Below are positions 24,670 to 33,827 of a DNA stretch of 64,000 bases, piece after piece (positions within the stretch are counted from its first letter, which is position 1; each line of letters opens with the position of its first letter). The notes beneath the pieces are model-generated. The model was not told the DNA's origin and made no database searches. It saw only the letters and a program-made list of their open reading frames with translations. The position numbers and the translations under genes were made by a program. This DNA comes from Pseudalgibacter alginicilyticus (GTDB lineage Bacteria > Bacteroidota > Bacteroidia > Flavobacteriales > Flavobacteriaceae): NCBI RefSeq assembly GCF_001310225.1, contig NZ_CP012898.1:124001-188000 (forward strand), in the 5' to 3' direction.

Positions 24670-26265
24670 ATGAAAATAGTCATAAGTAAAATAATAGTCT
24701 GTAGTTTCATTTTAATGCCTTTAATAAGTTTTACGCAAAACGTAGATGAAACTTTTTTGGTAAAACCGTTTTTACAGGATGCAGAGCCTAATACTATAAT
24801 TATTAAATGGGAAACTTCAAAAGGAGAAGAAAGTATCGTGGAGTGGGGGTTAACACCAAAATTGGGTAAAAAATCAAAGGGGTTTTCGTATGATATTAAT
24901 TTTTCGGAAAGTAGAATTCACGAAGTTAAATTAGAGGGGTTAAAACGATTTACAGAATATTATTATCGTGTACGTACAGGAAAATTAGTTTCAAATATTT
25001 ATCAATTTAAAACACCTCCTTTTTCTTCTGACCAAGAGTCATTTAATATTGTAGCTATGAGTGATATGCAATATGATGTCAATGAACCTAAAAAGTTTTT
25101 AGAAATAATAAACGAAGGTGTTTTGCAATACTTTAATAAAACTTATGAAGGTAATGTACCTAATAATTTGGCTATGATCATGATTCCAGGAGATTTGGTG
25201 GAAAATGGAGCAAAATATAACCAATGGAAAGATTATTTTTTTAATTCTGGAGAAAAATTATTTGCCGAAGTACCAATTTATCCAGTATTGGGTAATCACG
25301 AAAATAATTCAAAATTTTATTTTAAATATTTTAGTTTGCCAGAAAATGGTACGCCTGCTTATGCTGAACATTGGTGGTATAAAGATTATGGAAATACAAG
25401 AATTATAGGACTTAATTCTAACGAAGGTTATCGCAATAGTAAAGAACAGTATTTATGGCTTGAAAAATTACTGTTTGATACCGCAAAAGATGAAACGATA
25501 GATTTTGTATTTGCTCAGATGCATCATCCCCATAAATCTGAATTATGGATTCCAGGAGAAACTGATTTTAGTGGAAAAATTGTGAAAATTTTAGAAGATT
25601 TTTCAACTCAAACAAAAAAACCAAGCATCCACTTTTTTGGACATACACATGGATATTCTAGAGGACAATCTAAAGATCATAAGCATTTATGGATTAATGT
25701 TGCTTCAGCAGGAGGAGCAATTGATAATTGGGGTGAATTTGAAGGGAGAGATTATGATGAGTTTACTGTCACACAAGATGAATATGGTTTTGTAGTAGTA
25801 GAGGTGGATGCAAACAAAGAAAATCCAAAATTTACTATCAAACGGATAAGTAGGGGCAATCAAAACAATATAAAAAATAATGAGGTTTCAGATACATTAG
25901 TAGTTTATAAAAAAGAAAGGCTCCCCATGACTCCAGTTGCAATATCTCCCAATAATAGTGTTATGTCTATTTCAGGAATAGTACTTAAGGCCGGAGATTT
26001 TAAAAGTGATTTTAACAATGCTTTCCATGCAGCTTCAAATTGGCAAGTTTGTGAAAATGAATATTTTGAAGATTTAGTAATAGATAGTTGGAAGCAGTTT
26101 GAAAACTGGTATTATTTAGAAAATCGTCAGAAAGATGATGACTTGACAGATGAAAAAATAAAACGGTTAAAACCAAATACCAATTATTATTGGAGAGTGC
26201 GTTACAGAGATCAAAACTTAAATTGGAGTGATTGGTCTCAAACATTGACATTCAAAACAGAATAG
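24670..26265 (+). CDS. Secreted purple-acid-phosphatase-like protein with fibronectin-like domains
   Basis: This 531-residue protein has a signal peptide (residues 1-22). Residues about 28-115 form an N-terminal PAP-type fibronectin-like domain (VEWGLTPKLGKKSKG, RFTEYYYRVRTG). The metallophosphatase domain follows with MSDMQYD, IPGDLVENG, LGNHENN, FAQMHHPH and FGHTHGYS; these give most of the dimetal ligands. A C-terminal domain (about 425-531), with PNTNYYWRVRYRDQNLNWSDWS, is a second fibronectin-like module. It probably releases phosphate from extracellular monoesters. It is cotranscribed with the PLP enzyme. Confidence 0.85.
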   Translation: MKIVISKIIVCSFILMPLISFTQNVDETFLVKPFLQDAEPNTIIIKWETSKGEESIVEWGLTPKLGKKSKGFSYDINFSESRIHEVKLEGLKRFTEYYYRVRTGKLVSNIYQFKTPPFSSDQESFNIVAMSDMQYDVNEPKKFLEIINEGVLQYFNKTYEGNVPNNLAMIMIPGDLVENGAKYNQWKDYFFNSGEKLFAEVPIYPVLGNHENNSKFYFKYFSLPENGTPAYAEHWWYKDYGNTRIIGLNSNEGYRNSKEQYLWLEKLLFDTAKDETIDFVFAQMHHPHKSELWIPGETDFSGKIVKILEDFSTQTKKPSIHFFGHTHGYSRGQSKDHKHLWINVASAGGAIDNWGEFEGRDYDEFTVTQDEYGFVVVEVDANKENPKFTIKRISRGNQNNIKNNEVSDTLVVYKKERLPMTPVAISPNNSVMSISGIVLKAGDFKSDFNNAFHAASNWQVCENEYFEDLVIDSWKQFENWYYLENRQKDDDLTDEKIKRLKPNTNYYWRVRYRDQNLNWSDWSQTLTFKTE

Positions 26266-26425
26266 TGAGGCATTAAATACCTGTAAAATCAGTCTATAAG
26301 CTTTGGATTGTTTGTGATACTTACCGTTTCAAATGAATAAAAAAAACAAAGTTAGGTGGAAATTTTGTCACTGCAATCTTGTTTTTTACCTGCCCAGCAG
26401 TGTACTAAATAATTGAGAGTTAGAA

Positions 26426-26466
26426 CAAAAAAAGGGAATGTCTATATGTAAAACACTCCCTTTTTG
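26426..26466 (+). terminator. Stem-loop terminator after the phosphatase operon
   Basis: AAAAAGGGA-TGT pairs with ACA-TCCCTTTTT, with one A/C mismatch and an 11-base loop. It is symmetric, with A-rich left and T-rich right flanks. Confidence 0.6.
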
Positions 26467-26508
26467 TCACATTTTTAATGTGAATGACTAATGTAATAAA
26501 AAAGCAGA

Positions 26509-26533
26509 AACAGGAAGGTTTTAAGCTCCTGTT
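26509..26533. repeat. Stem-loop, AACAGGA type, copy 1
   Basis: AACAGGA and TCCTGTT arms enclose an 11-base loop. It has no T-tract and resembles the hairpin at 26696-26726, so it may be a decayed copy. Confidence 0.45.
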
Positions 26534-26695
26534 ACTTAGTGGAAATATTTGCTGTTATTTACCATTTTTTTAAATTATTAATTATCCCTAAAAAAAGCTA
26601 AATCAAATCTTCTAATGGTATGTATAATGGTAAATATTTTCAAACATTTTTAACAGTGTTATGTTTTTTTGATACGAAACGCTGTTATTTTTTAT

Positions 26696-26726
26696 AAAAA
26701 ACAGGAGGTTTTTACCTCCTGTTTTT
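26696..26726. terminator. Perfect stem-loop terminator, AACAGGA type, copy 2
   Basis: AAAAACAGGAGGT pairs with ACCTCCTGTTTTT over a TTTT loop. The A5 and T5 flanks make it functional in both directions. It may end the minus-strand signalling operon. Confidence 0.75.
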
Positions 26727-26929
26727 CCAAAATATTTAATATTATCAATTAACTACCGGTTTTTAAAACAGACCCTTTATACTAAAATAAACACTAAGGC
26801 TTTCTTGTTAAAAAATAACTTTAAATATTTTGTTTTGGTATCATTATAAATTACTAACAACACCTAAAATTATGTGTGTATGAACTTTTATTACTATGCT
26901 AATATAGTATTAAACAGAGACTTTTAAAA

Positions 26930-26941
26930 TGATATATATCA
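26930..26941. promoter_or_regulatory. TGAT-N4-ATCA box (Fnr/Crp-like)
   Basis: TGATATATATCA is a perfect core palindrome, 13 bases from the 3' end of the membrane-protein gene. No promoter is visible next to it, so it may be a chance site. Confidence 0.3.
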
Positions 26942-26953
26942 GTTTGAAAAAAA

Positions 26954-27340
26954 TCACATTGGTATAATTTTATATGCCATATTTAGCAAAAATAAACCTA
27001 TCATACATAACAAAATATATATTAGTTGTACTAATTTTATATTAATAAATTCTAATATTGTTACTGTACGTTTTGGAAAAGTAAAAAGAGATAGACCTAT
27101 TAGAAGAGAAAGCCATCCTATTAGAGTTATTATAAATTTCCAATTTGGTTGCCATACGTTGTGAAATAAAATATTTAATAAACCAATGATAATAGCTATA
27201 AAAGAGGAAATAATTAAAAATTTTTCATCTTTTAAATCGGAAAAAATTTGCTTAATCCGTTTTGGATTAAAGGTTAAAATTAAGAAGAAAATGATGAGGT
27301 ACCACCCCCAAAACTTTGCTAAAAAAATAGAAGTATCCAT
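26954..27340 (-). CDS. Small integral membrane protein
   Basis: This 128-residue protein has four predicted membrane segments, near residues 10-23, 42-60, 67-86 and 101-124. A short charged loop (PKRIKQIFSDLKDEKF) separates the first two. I do not recognise the family. It lies 6 bases downstream of the universal stress protein gene on the same strand and probably shares its message, so a stress-linked membrane role is possible. Confidence 0.65.
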   Translation of the reverse strand: MDTSIFLAKFWGWYLIIFFLILTFNPKRIKQIFSDLKDEKFLIISSFIAIIIGLLNILFHNVWQPNWKFIITLIGWLSLLIGLSLFTFPKRTVTILEFINIKLVQLIYILLCMIGLFLLNMAYKIIPM

Positions 27341-27346
27341 AATATT

Positions 27347-28198
27347 TTAATTTTTTTCGTGTAATATGAGAAAAGGAATTTCTGTATGATAGTTTATTTC
27401 TTTAACTTTATTATGAAACAGAATTTGTTGAAAATAGTTTAAGTTTTTTGCCATCATACAAATCATATCTATATGTCTATTTTCAATAAAACACTGTATA
27501 GCGTTTTCTATATTTGAGTTTGTTACATAGTGAAAACTATGATTTACATAACTAAAATAATCATCTAATAACTCTGTGTTTTGTTTTTGTTCAGCATTTA
27601 AATCTGTTTTACTTTTACTAACATTTAGTATGTTGAGTGCAGGGTTGTGTTTATCCAAAATATCTGAAAGAGGTTGTAGCATACGCATATCGTAATTTAA
27701 TGAAAAGTCAGTTGGAAAGGCTATTTCTTTTGGTTTTGCATACTTTGTGTTTTCAGGAACTGCTATGGTAGTACATTTTACTTTGGTGATAACATCACTT
27801 GTATTGCTACCCACTATAATTTTTTTTAATGCAGATGCTCCTTTAGTGCCAATAACAATAATATCTATTTTTTTTTCTTTAACATGTTTTCTAATAGATT
27901 CAATAAAGAAGTTATTATCGTAAAGTGTATAAAATTTATGGTTGCTATTAATAGGAAAGTGTTTTGTAATTTGCTTTAAGATATTATGAAGTTTTATTGT
28001 AGCTGGTTTTGCATGAACATCGTCTAGTACGGTGTCATTTGCGTATGCATATGAATGATTTACTACTATGGTATTACTTAACTTATGAACGTAAAGTAAG
28101 TAAAAGTTACAGGTTTCATTTTTAAATAAATGGATAGCATATTTAATAGCATTCCATGAGTTTATTGAAAAATCTGTGGGAAGTAGTATATTTTTCAT
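27347..28198 (-). CDS. Universal stress protein, two UspA domains
   Basis: This 283-residue cytosolic protein has two tandem Usp domains. The first (1-150) begins ILLPTDFSINSWNAIKYAIHL and ends with the GTKGASALKKIIVGSNTSDVI nucleotide-binding-type loop. The second (about 158-283) begins EIAFPTDFSLN and is degenerate, ending MAKNLNYFQQ then IPFLILHE. A palindromic TGAT-N4-ATCA box lies 53 bases upstream of the start, which suggests control by the Crp/Fnr-like regulator next door. Confidence 0.85.
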   Translation of the reverse strand: MKNILLPTDFSINSWNAIKYAIHLFKNETCNFYLLYVHKLSNTIVVNHSYAYANDTVLDDVHAKPATIKLHNILKQITKHFPINSNHKFYTLYDNNFFIESIRKHVKEKKIDIIVIGTKGASALKKIIVGSNTSDVITKVKCTTIAVPENTKYAKPKEIAFPTDFSLNYDMRMLQPLSDILDKHNPALNILNVSKSKTDLNAEQKQNTELLDDYFSYVNHSFHYVTNSNIENAIQCFIENRHIDMICMMAKNLNYFQQILFHNKVKEINYHTEIPFLILHEKN

Positions 28199-28247
28199 CT
28201 AACAACAATTTTATAATTACTAATTTAAGAACTAAGTGTGTTAAATG

Positions 28248-28265
28248 AAATGATATTAATCATTT
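28248..28265. promoter_or_regulatory. Fnr/Crp-like box upstream of the universal stress protein gene
   Basis: AAATGAT-ATTA-ATCATTT has perfect 7-base arms and contains the TGAT-N4-ATCA core at 28251-28262. It sits between the regulator's stop and the Usp start. Confidence 0.55.
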
Positions 28266-28275
28266 AGGTTGATTT

Positions 28276-29331
28276 CTAATTTATATTTTTTAATTTTTCA
28301 ATGTCTAATACTTTTATATTTCTTCCTTCCGCTTTTATAATACCTTGTTTTTTAAATTCTGTTAATGCGCGTATAAGTGTTTCTGTTGCTATCCCTGCAA
28401 CATTTGCTAAATCATTTCTGGAAATTTTTATTGGGTCTTCAGGTTTTCTGTTTAATTTTTCAGCAAATTTTAAAATTGTGGCTGCTGTTTTTCTATTAAC
28501 TGAAGCATAGGCTTTTTCTAATAACTGACTCTTTATATTTATAAGGTCATCAGACAATAGCTGCATAAGTTCAAGAGATAATTTATGATTGTTATTTAGT
28601 ATTTTATTAAATTCTATTGAAGAAACACCTGTTAATTCAACATCTTCTATAGCCGTAACGGTTTCATCATGAGGTGTTTTTTTTGTAAAAGAGGTATACC
28701 CAAATAAATCATCTTCTTTATAAAGCGCTGTTACAAGTTCTTTGCCTTGTTCTTGTATTTGGTGGCACTTAACAGCACCTTTATTTATTAAGTAAATGTA
28801 ATTGGTATGATCGCCTTGGCGGTAAATAATTTCATCTTTATTAAACGTAAAAACTGTGCCGTTGTCGTCAAAAAAGTTTTTTAAGTCGTTTAGGGTTTTT
28901 ATTTCATCATCAACCAATGTTTTTTTTAGTTTGTTGTTTTCTGTAGCCAATTCTTGTAGAATAGCCACTTTGGCTAAACGGCTTTCTATGGCATCTACAA
29001 GGTCCTTTATAGCAAAGGGTTTACTTATATAATCATCTGCACCCAAATTCATCCCTTTTCTAACATCATTAAATTCTGTTTTAGCAGATAAGAATATAAA
29101 AGGAATACACTTTGTTGTTTTGTTATTTGTAAGTTTTTTTAGAACTCCGTAACCATCTAATTCTGGCATCATGATATCACAAACAATAATATCGGGTAAT
29201 TTTTTTTTAGCCAGTTTAACACCTATTTTTCCATTTGAAGCTTTTATAACTTTATAGTTGGATAATTCTAAAAGATCTGAAGTACAATCTCTTAAAACGA
29301 CATCATCTTCAATAAGTAAAATTGTTTTCAT
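28276..29331 (-). CDS. Hybrid response regulator: receiver domain plus Crp/Fnr DNA-binding protein
   Basis: This 351-residue protein joins a receiver domain (residues 1-120; acidic pocket E8-D9-D10, phospho-acceptor Asp52 in VCDIMMPELDG, Lys in ISKPF) to a cyclic-nucleotide-binding-like domain (about 155-260, with IIYRQGDHTNYIYLINKGAVK) and a Crp/Fnr winged HTH (about 290-345). The recognition helix TETLIRALTEF keeps the Glu and Arg that in Fnr and Crp contact TGA and TCA half-sites. It lies 66 bases downstream of the PAS histidine kinase, its likely partner. Confidence 0.9.
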   Translation of the reverse strand: MKTILLIEDDVVLRDCTSDLLELSNYKVIKASNGKIGVKLAKKKLPDIIVCDIMMPELDGYGVLKKLTNNKTTKCIPFIFLSAKTEFNDVRKGMNLGADDYISKPFAIKDLVDAIESRLAKVAILQELATENNKLKKTLVDDEIKTLNDLKNFFDDNGTVFTFNKDEIIYRQGDHTNYIYLINKGAVKCHQIQEQGKELVTALYKEDDLFGYTSFTKKTPHDETVTAIEDVELTGVSSIEFNKILNNNHKLSLELMQLLSDDLINIKSQLLEKAYASVNRKTAATILKFAEKLNRKPEDPIKISRNDLANVAGIATETLIRALTEFKKQGIIKAEGRNIKVLDIEKLKNIN

Positions 29332-29397
29332 GTGTTATATTTTTAATACTCATTCTTATAATTATAGGAATGATTCTTGTTTTTTTGTTAAGTACTT

Positions 29398-31278
29398 TCA
29401 CGGTTCAGCTACATTTGGAAAGGTTATACTAAAAGTAGCCCCCTTGTTCTCTTCACTTTCAAATGAAATGTTTCCACCAAGGTTTTCTAAATGCGTTTTA
29501 ACAATATTTAAACCAATGCCAGTGCCTTGGGTATTAATAGCATTTTGTGCTCTAAAATAGCGTTCAAAAATATTTTTTTGATCTTTTTTAGGTATGCCAA
29601 TACCATTATCAACAATGGTTGCAGTTGTAAATTTATCCTCATGTGTAATAAGAATATTTATAGCAGACCCTTCATGGGAGTATTTTATTGCGTTATGTAA
29701 AAGGTTTGTTAGGATAACTTGGATAATTTTCTCGTCTTGGTATAATGATATATTGTCTATATTTTCAGGATACTTTATATGCTGGCCATCTTTTAAGAGC
29801 ATATTGGCATTGTAAACAACTTCGTTAATTACTTTGCTGAATTTAAAATATGTGAAACTATAATTAACTTTGCCATTTTCTAATTTTTCAACGGATAAGA
29901 AATCGGTTAAAATGTTATTTAAATAGTATACTTTATCAGTTATGTTTTTTATGTATTTATCACGTTTTTCCTGATGCTCGGTTAATTGATATCTACTTAG
30001 TAATTCACTTGATGATAAAATGCCGCTTAAAGGAGTTTTAAATTCATGAGATACTAATGATAAGAAGTTTGTTTTAAGTTCGTTAAGGTCTTTTTCTTTA
30101 TGAAGTGCAAGTTCAAGCTGTTCGGTTCTTTCTTCAACTTTTTTCTCTAATTTGGTTGTGTAATTTTTCCGTTCTGTAATATCTAAAATGATAGCAATAA
30201 AAACTTCTCGTTCTCCTAAGTTTGATAATTGTAAATGGACCTCAACTGGGTATTCAGTACCATCTTTTCTTTTTTGGATAGTTTCAACTTCTAATTTGTT
30301 AACCGTTTTATTAAGTAAAACATCAATAATTTCTCTAAACTCTAAATCATTTTTATAAGCAGTAATGTCTACAGGTGTCATATTTAATATTTCATCCATA
30401 GTATACCCTAAGCTTTTTTGTGCACCAAAATTCATATTGATGAATTTTAATGTTTTAGCATCAAAAACATGTATTTCGTTTAAAGATTCATCAAAAATAT
30501 CGGCTAGATATTGGCGTTCTTCTTCTACTTTTTTTCGGAGAGTAACATCATTTTGAATACCAATAAAGTTTGTTACTGTACCGTGTATATTTGTAATTGG
30601 AAACACGTATAAATTGTTCCAAAACAAACTGCCGTCTTTTTTATAATTGCGAAATGTAGCTTGACAACTTTCACCATTTTTTATAGCTTTTCTAAGGGTT
30701 TTGAGTCCTGGTTGATTCTTGTCATTACGGTATAAAAATCTGCAATTGCGGTTTAGTATTTCTAAATCGGTATAACCCGTTAGTTTTTGAAAGGCTGAAT
30801 TAAAATATATAACAGGGTTATCGTGTTTTAAAGCATCCGTAATCAATATACCATTATTTGCAGATTGCAAAGCTTGGGTTCGAAGCATTAAGTTTTTTTC
30901 AATTTCTTTTTTTTCTGAAATATCTTTAATTAAAACCAACACATAGGCTTTATTGTATATTGTAAATGGATTTAATTCTACTTCAACAGGAAAAATTGAT
31001 GCATCTTTTTTTAAAGCATAAATATCGGTAGCTTCTCCTATTTTTCTACGTTTTCTTCTTTCAATGAATTTTTTTAAATACTCAGAAAGATTCTCATGAT
31101 AATTAGAAGGAACCAGTAAGTTAAGTCCCTTATTTAAAAGTTCATTTTTTGTATATCCAAAGATAGATTCCACCGAATCATTGGCTTCAACTATTTTTTG
31201 ATGATTATTAATAATAATAACACCTTCAGAAACAGTTTCCAGTAAAATATTAAATATTTCTTGGTCTTGTTTGAACAT
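29398..31278 (-). CDS. PAS-domain sensor histidine kinase
   Basis: This 626-residue protein has no membrane segment, so it senses in the cytosol. Three PAS domains run at about 5-125, 130-255 and 258-375; the second has NRNCRFLY, as in LOV-like PAS domains (GRNCRFLQ), and could bind a flavin. A coiled coil (EKKVEERTEQLELALHKEKD) leads to the H-box SLVSHEFKTPLSG and a HATPase_c domain with NLLHNAIKYS and DNGIGIPKKD, then GTGIGLNIVKTHLE. It is expected to phosphorylate the hybrid regulator downstream. Confidence 0.92.
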   Translation of the reverse strand: MFKQDQEIFNILLETVSEGVIIINNHQKIVEANDSVESIFGYTKNELLNKGLNLLVPSNYHENLSEYLKKFIERRKRRKIGEATDIYALKKDASIFPVEVELNPFTIYNKAYVLVLIKDISEKKEIEKNLMLRTQALQSANNGILITDALKHDNPVIYFNSAFQKLTGYTDLEILNRNCRFLYRNDKNQPGLKTLRKAIKNGESCQATFRNYKKDGSLFWNNLYVFPITNIHGTVTNFIGIQNDVTLRKKVEEERQYLADIFDESLNEIHVFDAKTLKFINMNFGAQKSLGYTMDEILNMTPVDITAYKNDLEFREIIDVLLNKTVNKLEVETIQKRKDGTEYPVEVHLQLSNLGEREVFIAIILDITERKNYTTKLEKKVEERTEQLELALHKEKDLNELKTNFLSLVSHEFKTPLSGILSSSELLSRYQLTEHQEKRDKYIKNITDKVYYLNNILTDFLSVEKLENGKVNYSFTYFKFSKVINEVVYNANMLLKDGQHIKYPENIDNISLYQDEKIIQVILTNLLHNAIKYSHEGSAINILITHEDKFTTATIVDNGIGIPKKDQKNIFERYFRAQNAINTQGTGIGLNIVKTHLENLGGNISFESEENKGATFSITFPNVAEP

Positions 31279-31345
31279 AAAAATATGACATTCAGAATAG
31301 TTTTTAAGAGTAGGGTAAAGTCCGTATTTTTTATTTAAAAACGCC

Positions 31346-31357
31346 TGATTTTTATCA
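31346..31357. promoter_or_regulatory. Fnr/Crp-like box between the kinase and FUSC genes
   Basis: TGATTTTTATCA (TGAT-N4-ATCA) lies 68 bases upstream of the kinase start and 214 bases upstream of the FUSC gene. Confidence 0.45.
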
Positions 31358-31570
31358 TATATGAAACGGGAGTTTATTTGTATTTAAGGCTCTAGTTTTT
31401 ATTTGAATGTTATATAAGTTGTATCTATGGCAGGTTACAATATATTTTGTAAGGTTAGGTCTTTTAGTTTATATACAGAAACTAAATTTAATGTTATTAT
31501 TATGTTTAAATATAATGAATAAATAGCCTTAGCTAAAAATCATTCTTAAATTTGAGGCTTAATTCTATTT

Positions 31571-33787
31571 ATGGTTAAAAATTTAATTAGATACTTTAAA
31601 AGTATACATTTTATCAAGGCGTTTCTGGTTGCTTTAGCAATGGCAATTCCTGTATTGGTTTCAATTTATTTTTTTGATAGTTTGGATATTGGTTTTAGTA
31701 TTGCTTTAGGAGCTATTTTATGTGCCCCAGCAGATGTGCCCGGTAGTTTAAAACATAAGTTTTATGGTATATTAACTTCTATAGTTTTAATTTTTGTTAT
31801 AACTTTATTAATAGGATATTTTAATGGTTATCTGTTTATACTAATACCTCTATTAATTGTTTTAATTTTTACAGTTTCTTATATTGCTGTTTTTGGTTTT
31901 AGAGCATCTTTAGTTTCATTGGCAGGCTTGTTGTCATTGGTTTTAGCTTTTGCTTATGAAAGTAGCGAAATATCTATTCTACAACATTCCTTGTTTCTTG
32001 CTTTAGGAGGTGTTTGGTATCTGTTTTTAACAGTTTTAACTCAATTTGTATTGCCTCAGGTTCAAACGGACTTTTTGTTTGTTGAATTACTTGATAAAAC
32101 TTCAGAATTTATAAAAATACGAGGAAAATTATTAGTTGAAAAGACTAATAGAAGTTTTCTTTTAGATCAGAATTTTAAACTACAAATAGAAATAAATGAA
32201 CTTCATGAAACGATAAGAGAAGTTATTTTAGAGAAAAGGTTAAGTTCAGGATTTAGCAATAGAACAAGACGACAACAGTTGATTTTTTCTAGAATTATGG
32301 AAATATATGAATTGGCAATATCCAATACGGTTGATTATGATAAAATTGATAGTTTGTTTGAAGAACATCAGGAGAAAATAGATGAATTTAAAGTATTAAT
32401 TTTTGAAATTTCAGATAGGTTAAATCATATTTCAAAGGTAATTTTAAAAGAAGAAAAACTTATATTTCAAAACAACTTTAAAATTTTACTTAAAAAAATA
32501 CAAAATCATATTGAAATTTATAAGGATGATGTTGGTTTGCCTGCATCTAGAGAGGGAACTATTATTTTATTAAACTATAAAGCATACCAAGAAAAGCAAA
32601 TAGGAAATATAAAAGATATTATTAGGGTTTTAAATAACTATTCTAAAAATGATAAAATAAGAGAAATAAAAGATGCAGAACAGTTTTTGACACCTCAGGA
32701 TTATGATGTCAAAATTTTAAAAGCAAACTTTAGTTTAAAATCGCCCATGTTTAGGCATTCGTTAAGGTTAACGCTTACCATGCTAATTGGTTTTATGGTT
32801 GGTTATGCTATAGAAATGCAACAACCTTATTGGATTTTATTAACTGTAGTTGTTATTATGCGCCCCAGTTATGGTTTAACAAAAGAAAGAACTAAACATA
32901 GAGTTGTAGGTACATTAATTGGGGCTGCGGTTGGTGTAGGTATTGTTTTTTTAACACAGAATTTAGTGGTTTACGCTATCATTGCAGCTCTATCATTAAT
33001 AATAGGGTTTTCTATAGTGAAGCAAAATTATAGAAATGGTGCAGCATTTATTACTTTGTATGTTATTTTTATGTATGCTTTAATTCATCCGAATGTGTTA
33101 TTAGCCATTAAGTTTAGAGTTTTTGACACTTTAATAGGTGCGGCATTGGCTTATATTGGAAATTATTTATTTTGGCCATCATGGGAATCAAAAAATATTA
33201 AAGAATTTTTTATTCATTCCATTGAAAGTTTTTCAGTGTTTTTAAAACAAATTGATGTTTTGTATCATGAAAAAGGTGATGCATCTACAACTTATAAGTT
33301 AGCTAGAAAGGAAGCTTTTCTGCAAGTAGGAAATTTAAACGCAGCCTATCAGCGGTTTGTTCAAGAACCAAAATCCAAACAAGACAATATAGCCATCATT
33401 TATGAGTTAATAACCATTTGTAACACCTATTTATCTTCATTGTCATCATTAGGTATGTATATTAGGACTAATGAAACTAATAAAGCACCTAAGGAATTTG
33501 AAATTTATGTAAAGCATATTTTATCTAATTTAGAAAAAGCCATGGATAGATTAATTAATAAGGAATCTGGGATTTGTTTGACGAATGAAGAATTAGATAT
33601 GGCAACAAAGAATTATGAAGAGTATTTTCAAAGTTTAGCAGCTGAGAGAGATGAAGAAATTGAAAAAGGACTCCCTATCTCAACTGAAATGAGAGCTAAA
33701 TTACATGAAACACAATTGGTTTTTGAGCAATTGAGTTGGCTGTATAATTTATCGGAAAGTTTAGTGAAAAAAGTAAAACAAATTTAA
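31571..33787 (+). CDS. FUSC-family inner membrane protein (YccS-like)
   Basis: This 738-residue protein has two membrane halves: segments near residues 15-140 and again about 400-530 (LRLTLTMLIGFMVGYAI, WILLTVVVIMRPSYGLTKER). A long soluble helical part lies between and after them. The two-half layout with RPSYG is typical of the FUSC/YccS/aromatic-acid exporter family. The transported substrate is unknown. It is divergent from the kinase gene and shares the intergenic Fnr-like box. Confidence 0.85.
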   Translation: MVKNLIRYFKSIHFIKAFLVALAMAIPVLVSIYFFDSLDIGFSIALGAILCAPADVPGSLKHKFYGILTSIVLIFVITLLIGYFNGYLFILIPLLIVLIFTVSYIAVFGFRASLVSLAGLLSLVLAFAYESSEISILQHSLFLALGGVWYLFLTVLTQFVLPQVQTDFLFVELLDKTSEFIKIRGKLLVEKTNRSFLLDQNFKLQIEINELHETIREVILEKRLSSGFSNRTRRQQLIFSRIMEIYELAISNTVDYDKIDSLFEEHQEKIDEFKVLIFEISDRLNHISKVILKEEKLIFQNNFKILLKKIQNHIEIYKDDVGLPASREGTIILLNYKAYQEKQIGNIKDIIRVLNNYSKNDKIREIKDAEQFLTPQDYDVKILKANFSLKSPMFRHSLRLTLTMLIGFMVGYAIEMQQPYWILLTVVVIMRPSYGLTKERTKHRVVGTLIGAAVGVGIVFLTQNLVVYAIIAALSLIIGFSIVKQNYRNGAAFITLYVIFMYALIHPNVLLAIKFRVFDTLIGAALAYIGNYLFWPSWESKNIKEFFIHSIESFSVFLKQIDVLYHEKGDASTTYKLARKEAFLQVGNLNAAYQRFVQEPKSKQDNIAIIYELITICNTYLSSLSSLGMYIRTNETNKAPKEFEIYVKHILSNLEKAMDRLINKESGICLTNEELDMATKNYEEYFQSLAAERDEEIEKGLPISTEMRAKLHETQLVFEQLSWLYNLSESLVKKVKQI

Positions 33788-33827
33788 CAGATGTAAGTTG
33801 TATTAAAACCCTTGTGTAATTTAGTTT

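Larger units (their letters stand above)
26266..26953. other. Gene-free region with three hairpins and an Fnr-like box
   Basis: These 688 bases lie between convergent genes (phosphatase plus, membrane protein minus). They hold three stem-loops (26426-26466, 26509-26533, 26696-26726) and a TGAT-N4-ATCA box at 26930-26941. I see no ORF with a credible start and codon pattern. This is far more space than termination needs, so a small RNA is possible but not shown. Confidence 0.5.

Noticed and set aside
14004-26265. ECF sigma/anti-sigma pair or hybrid two-component system next to SusCD
   Set aside because: None of the genes in the region has such domains, so the locus regulator must be elsewhere.
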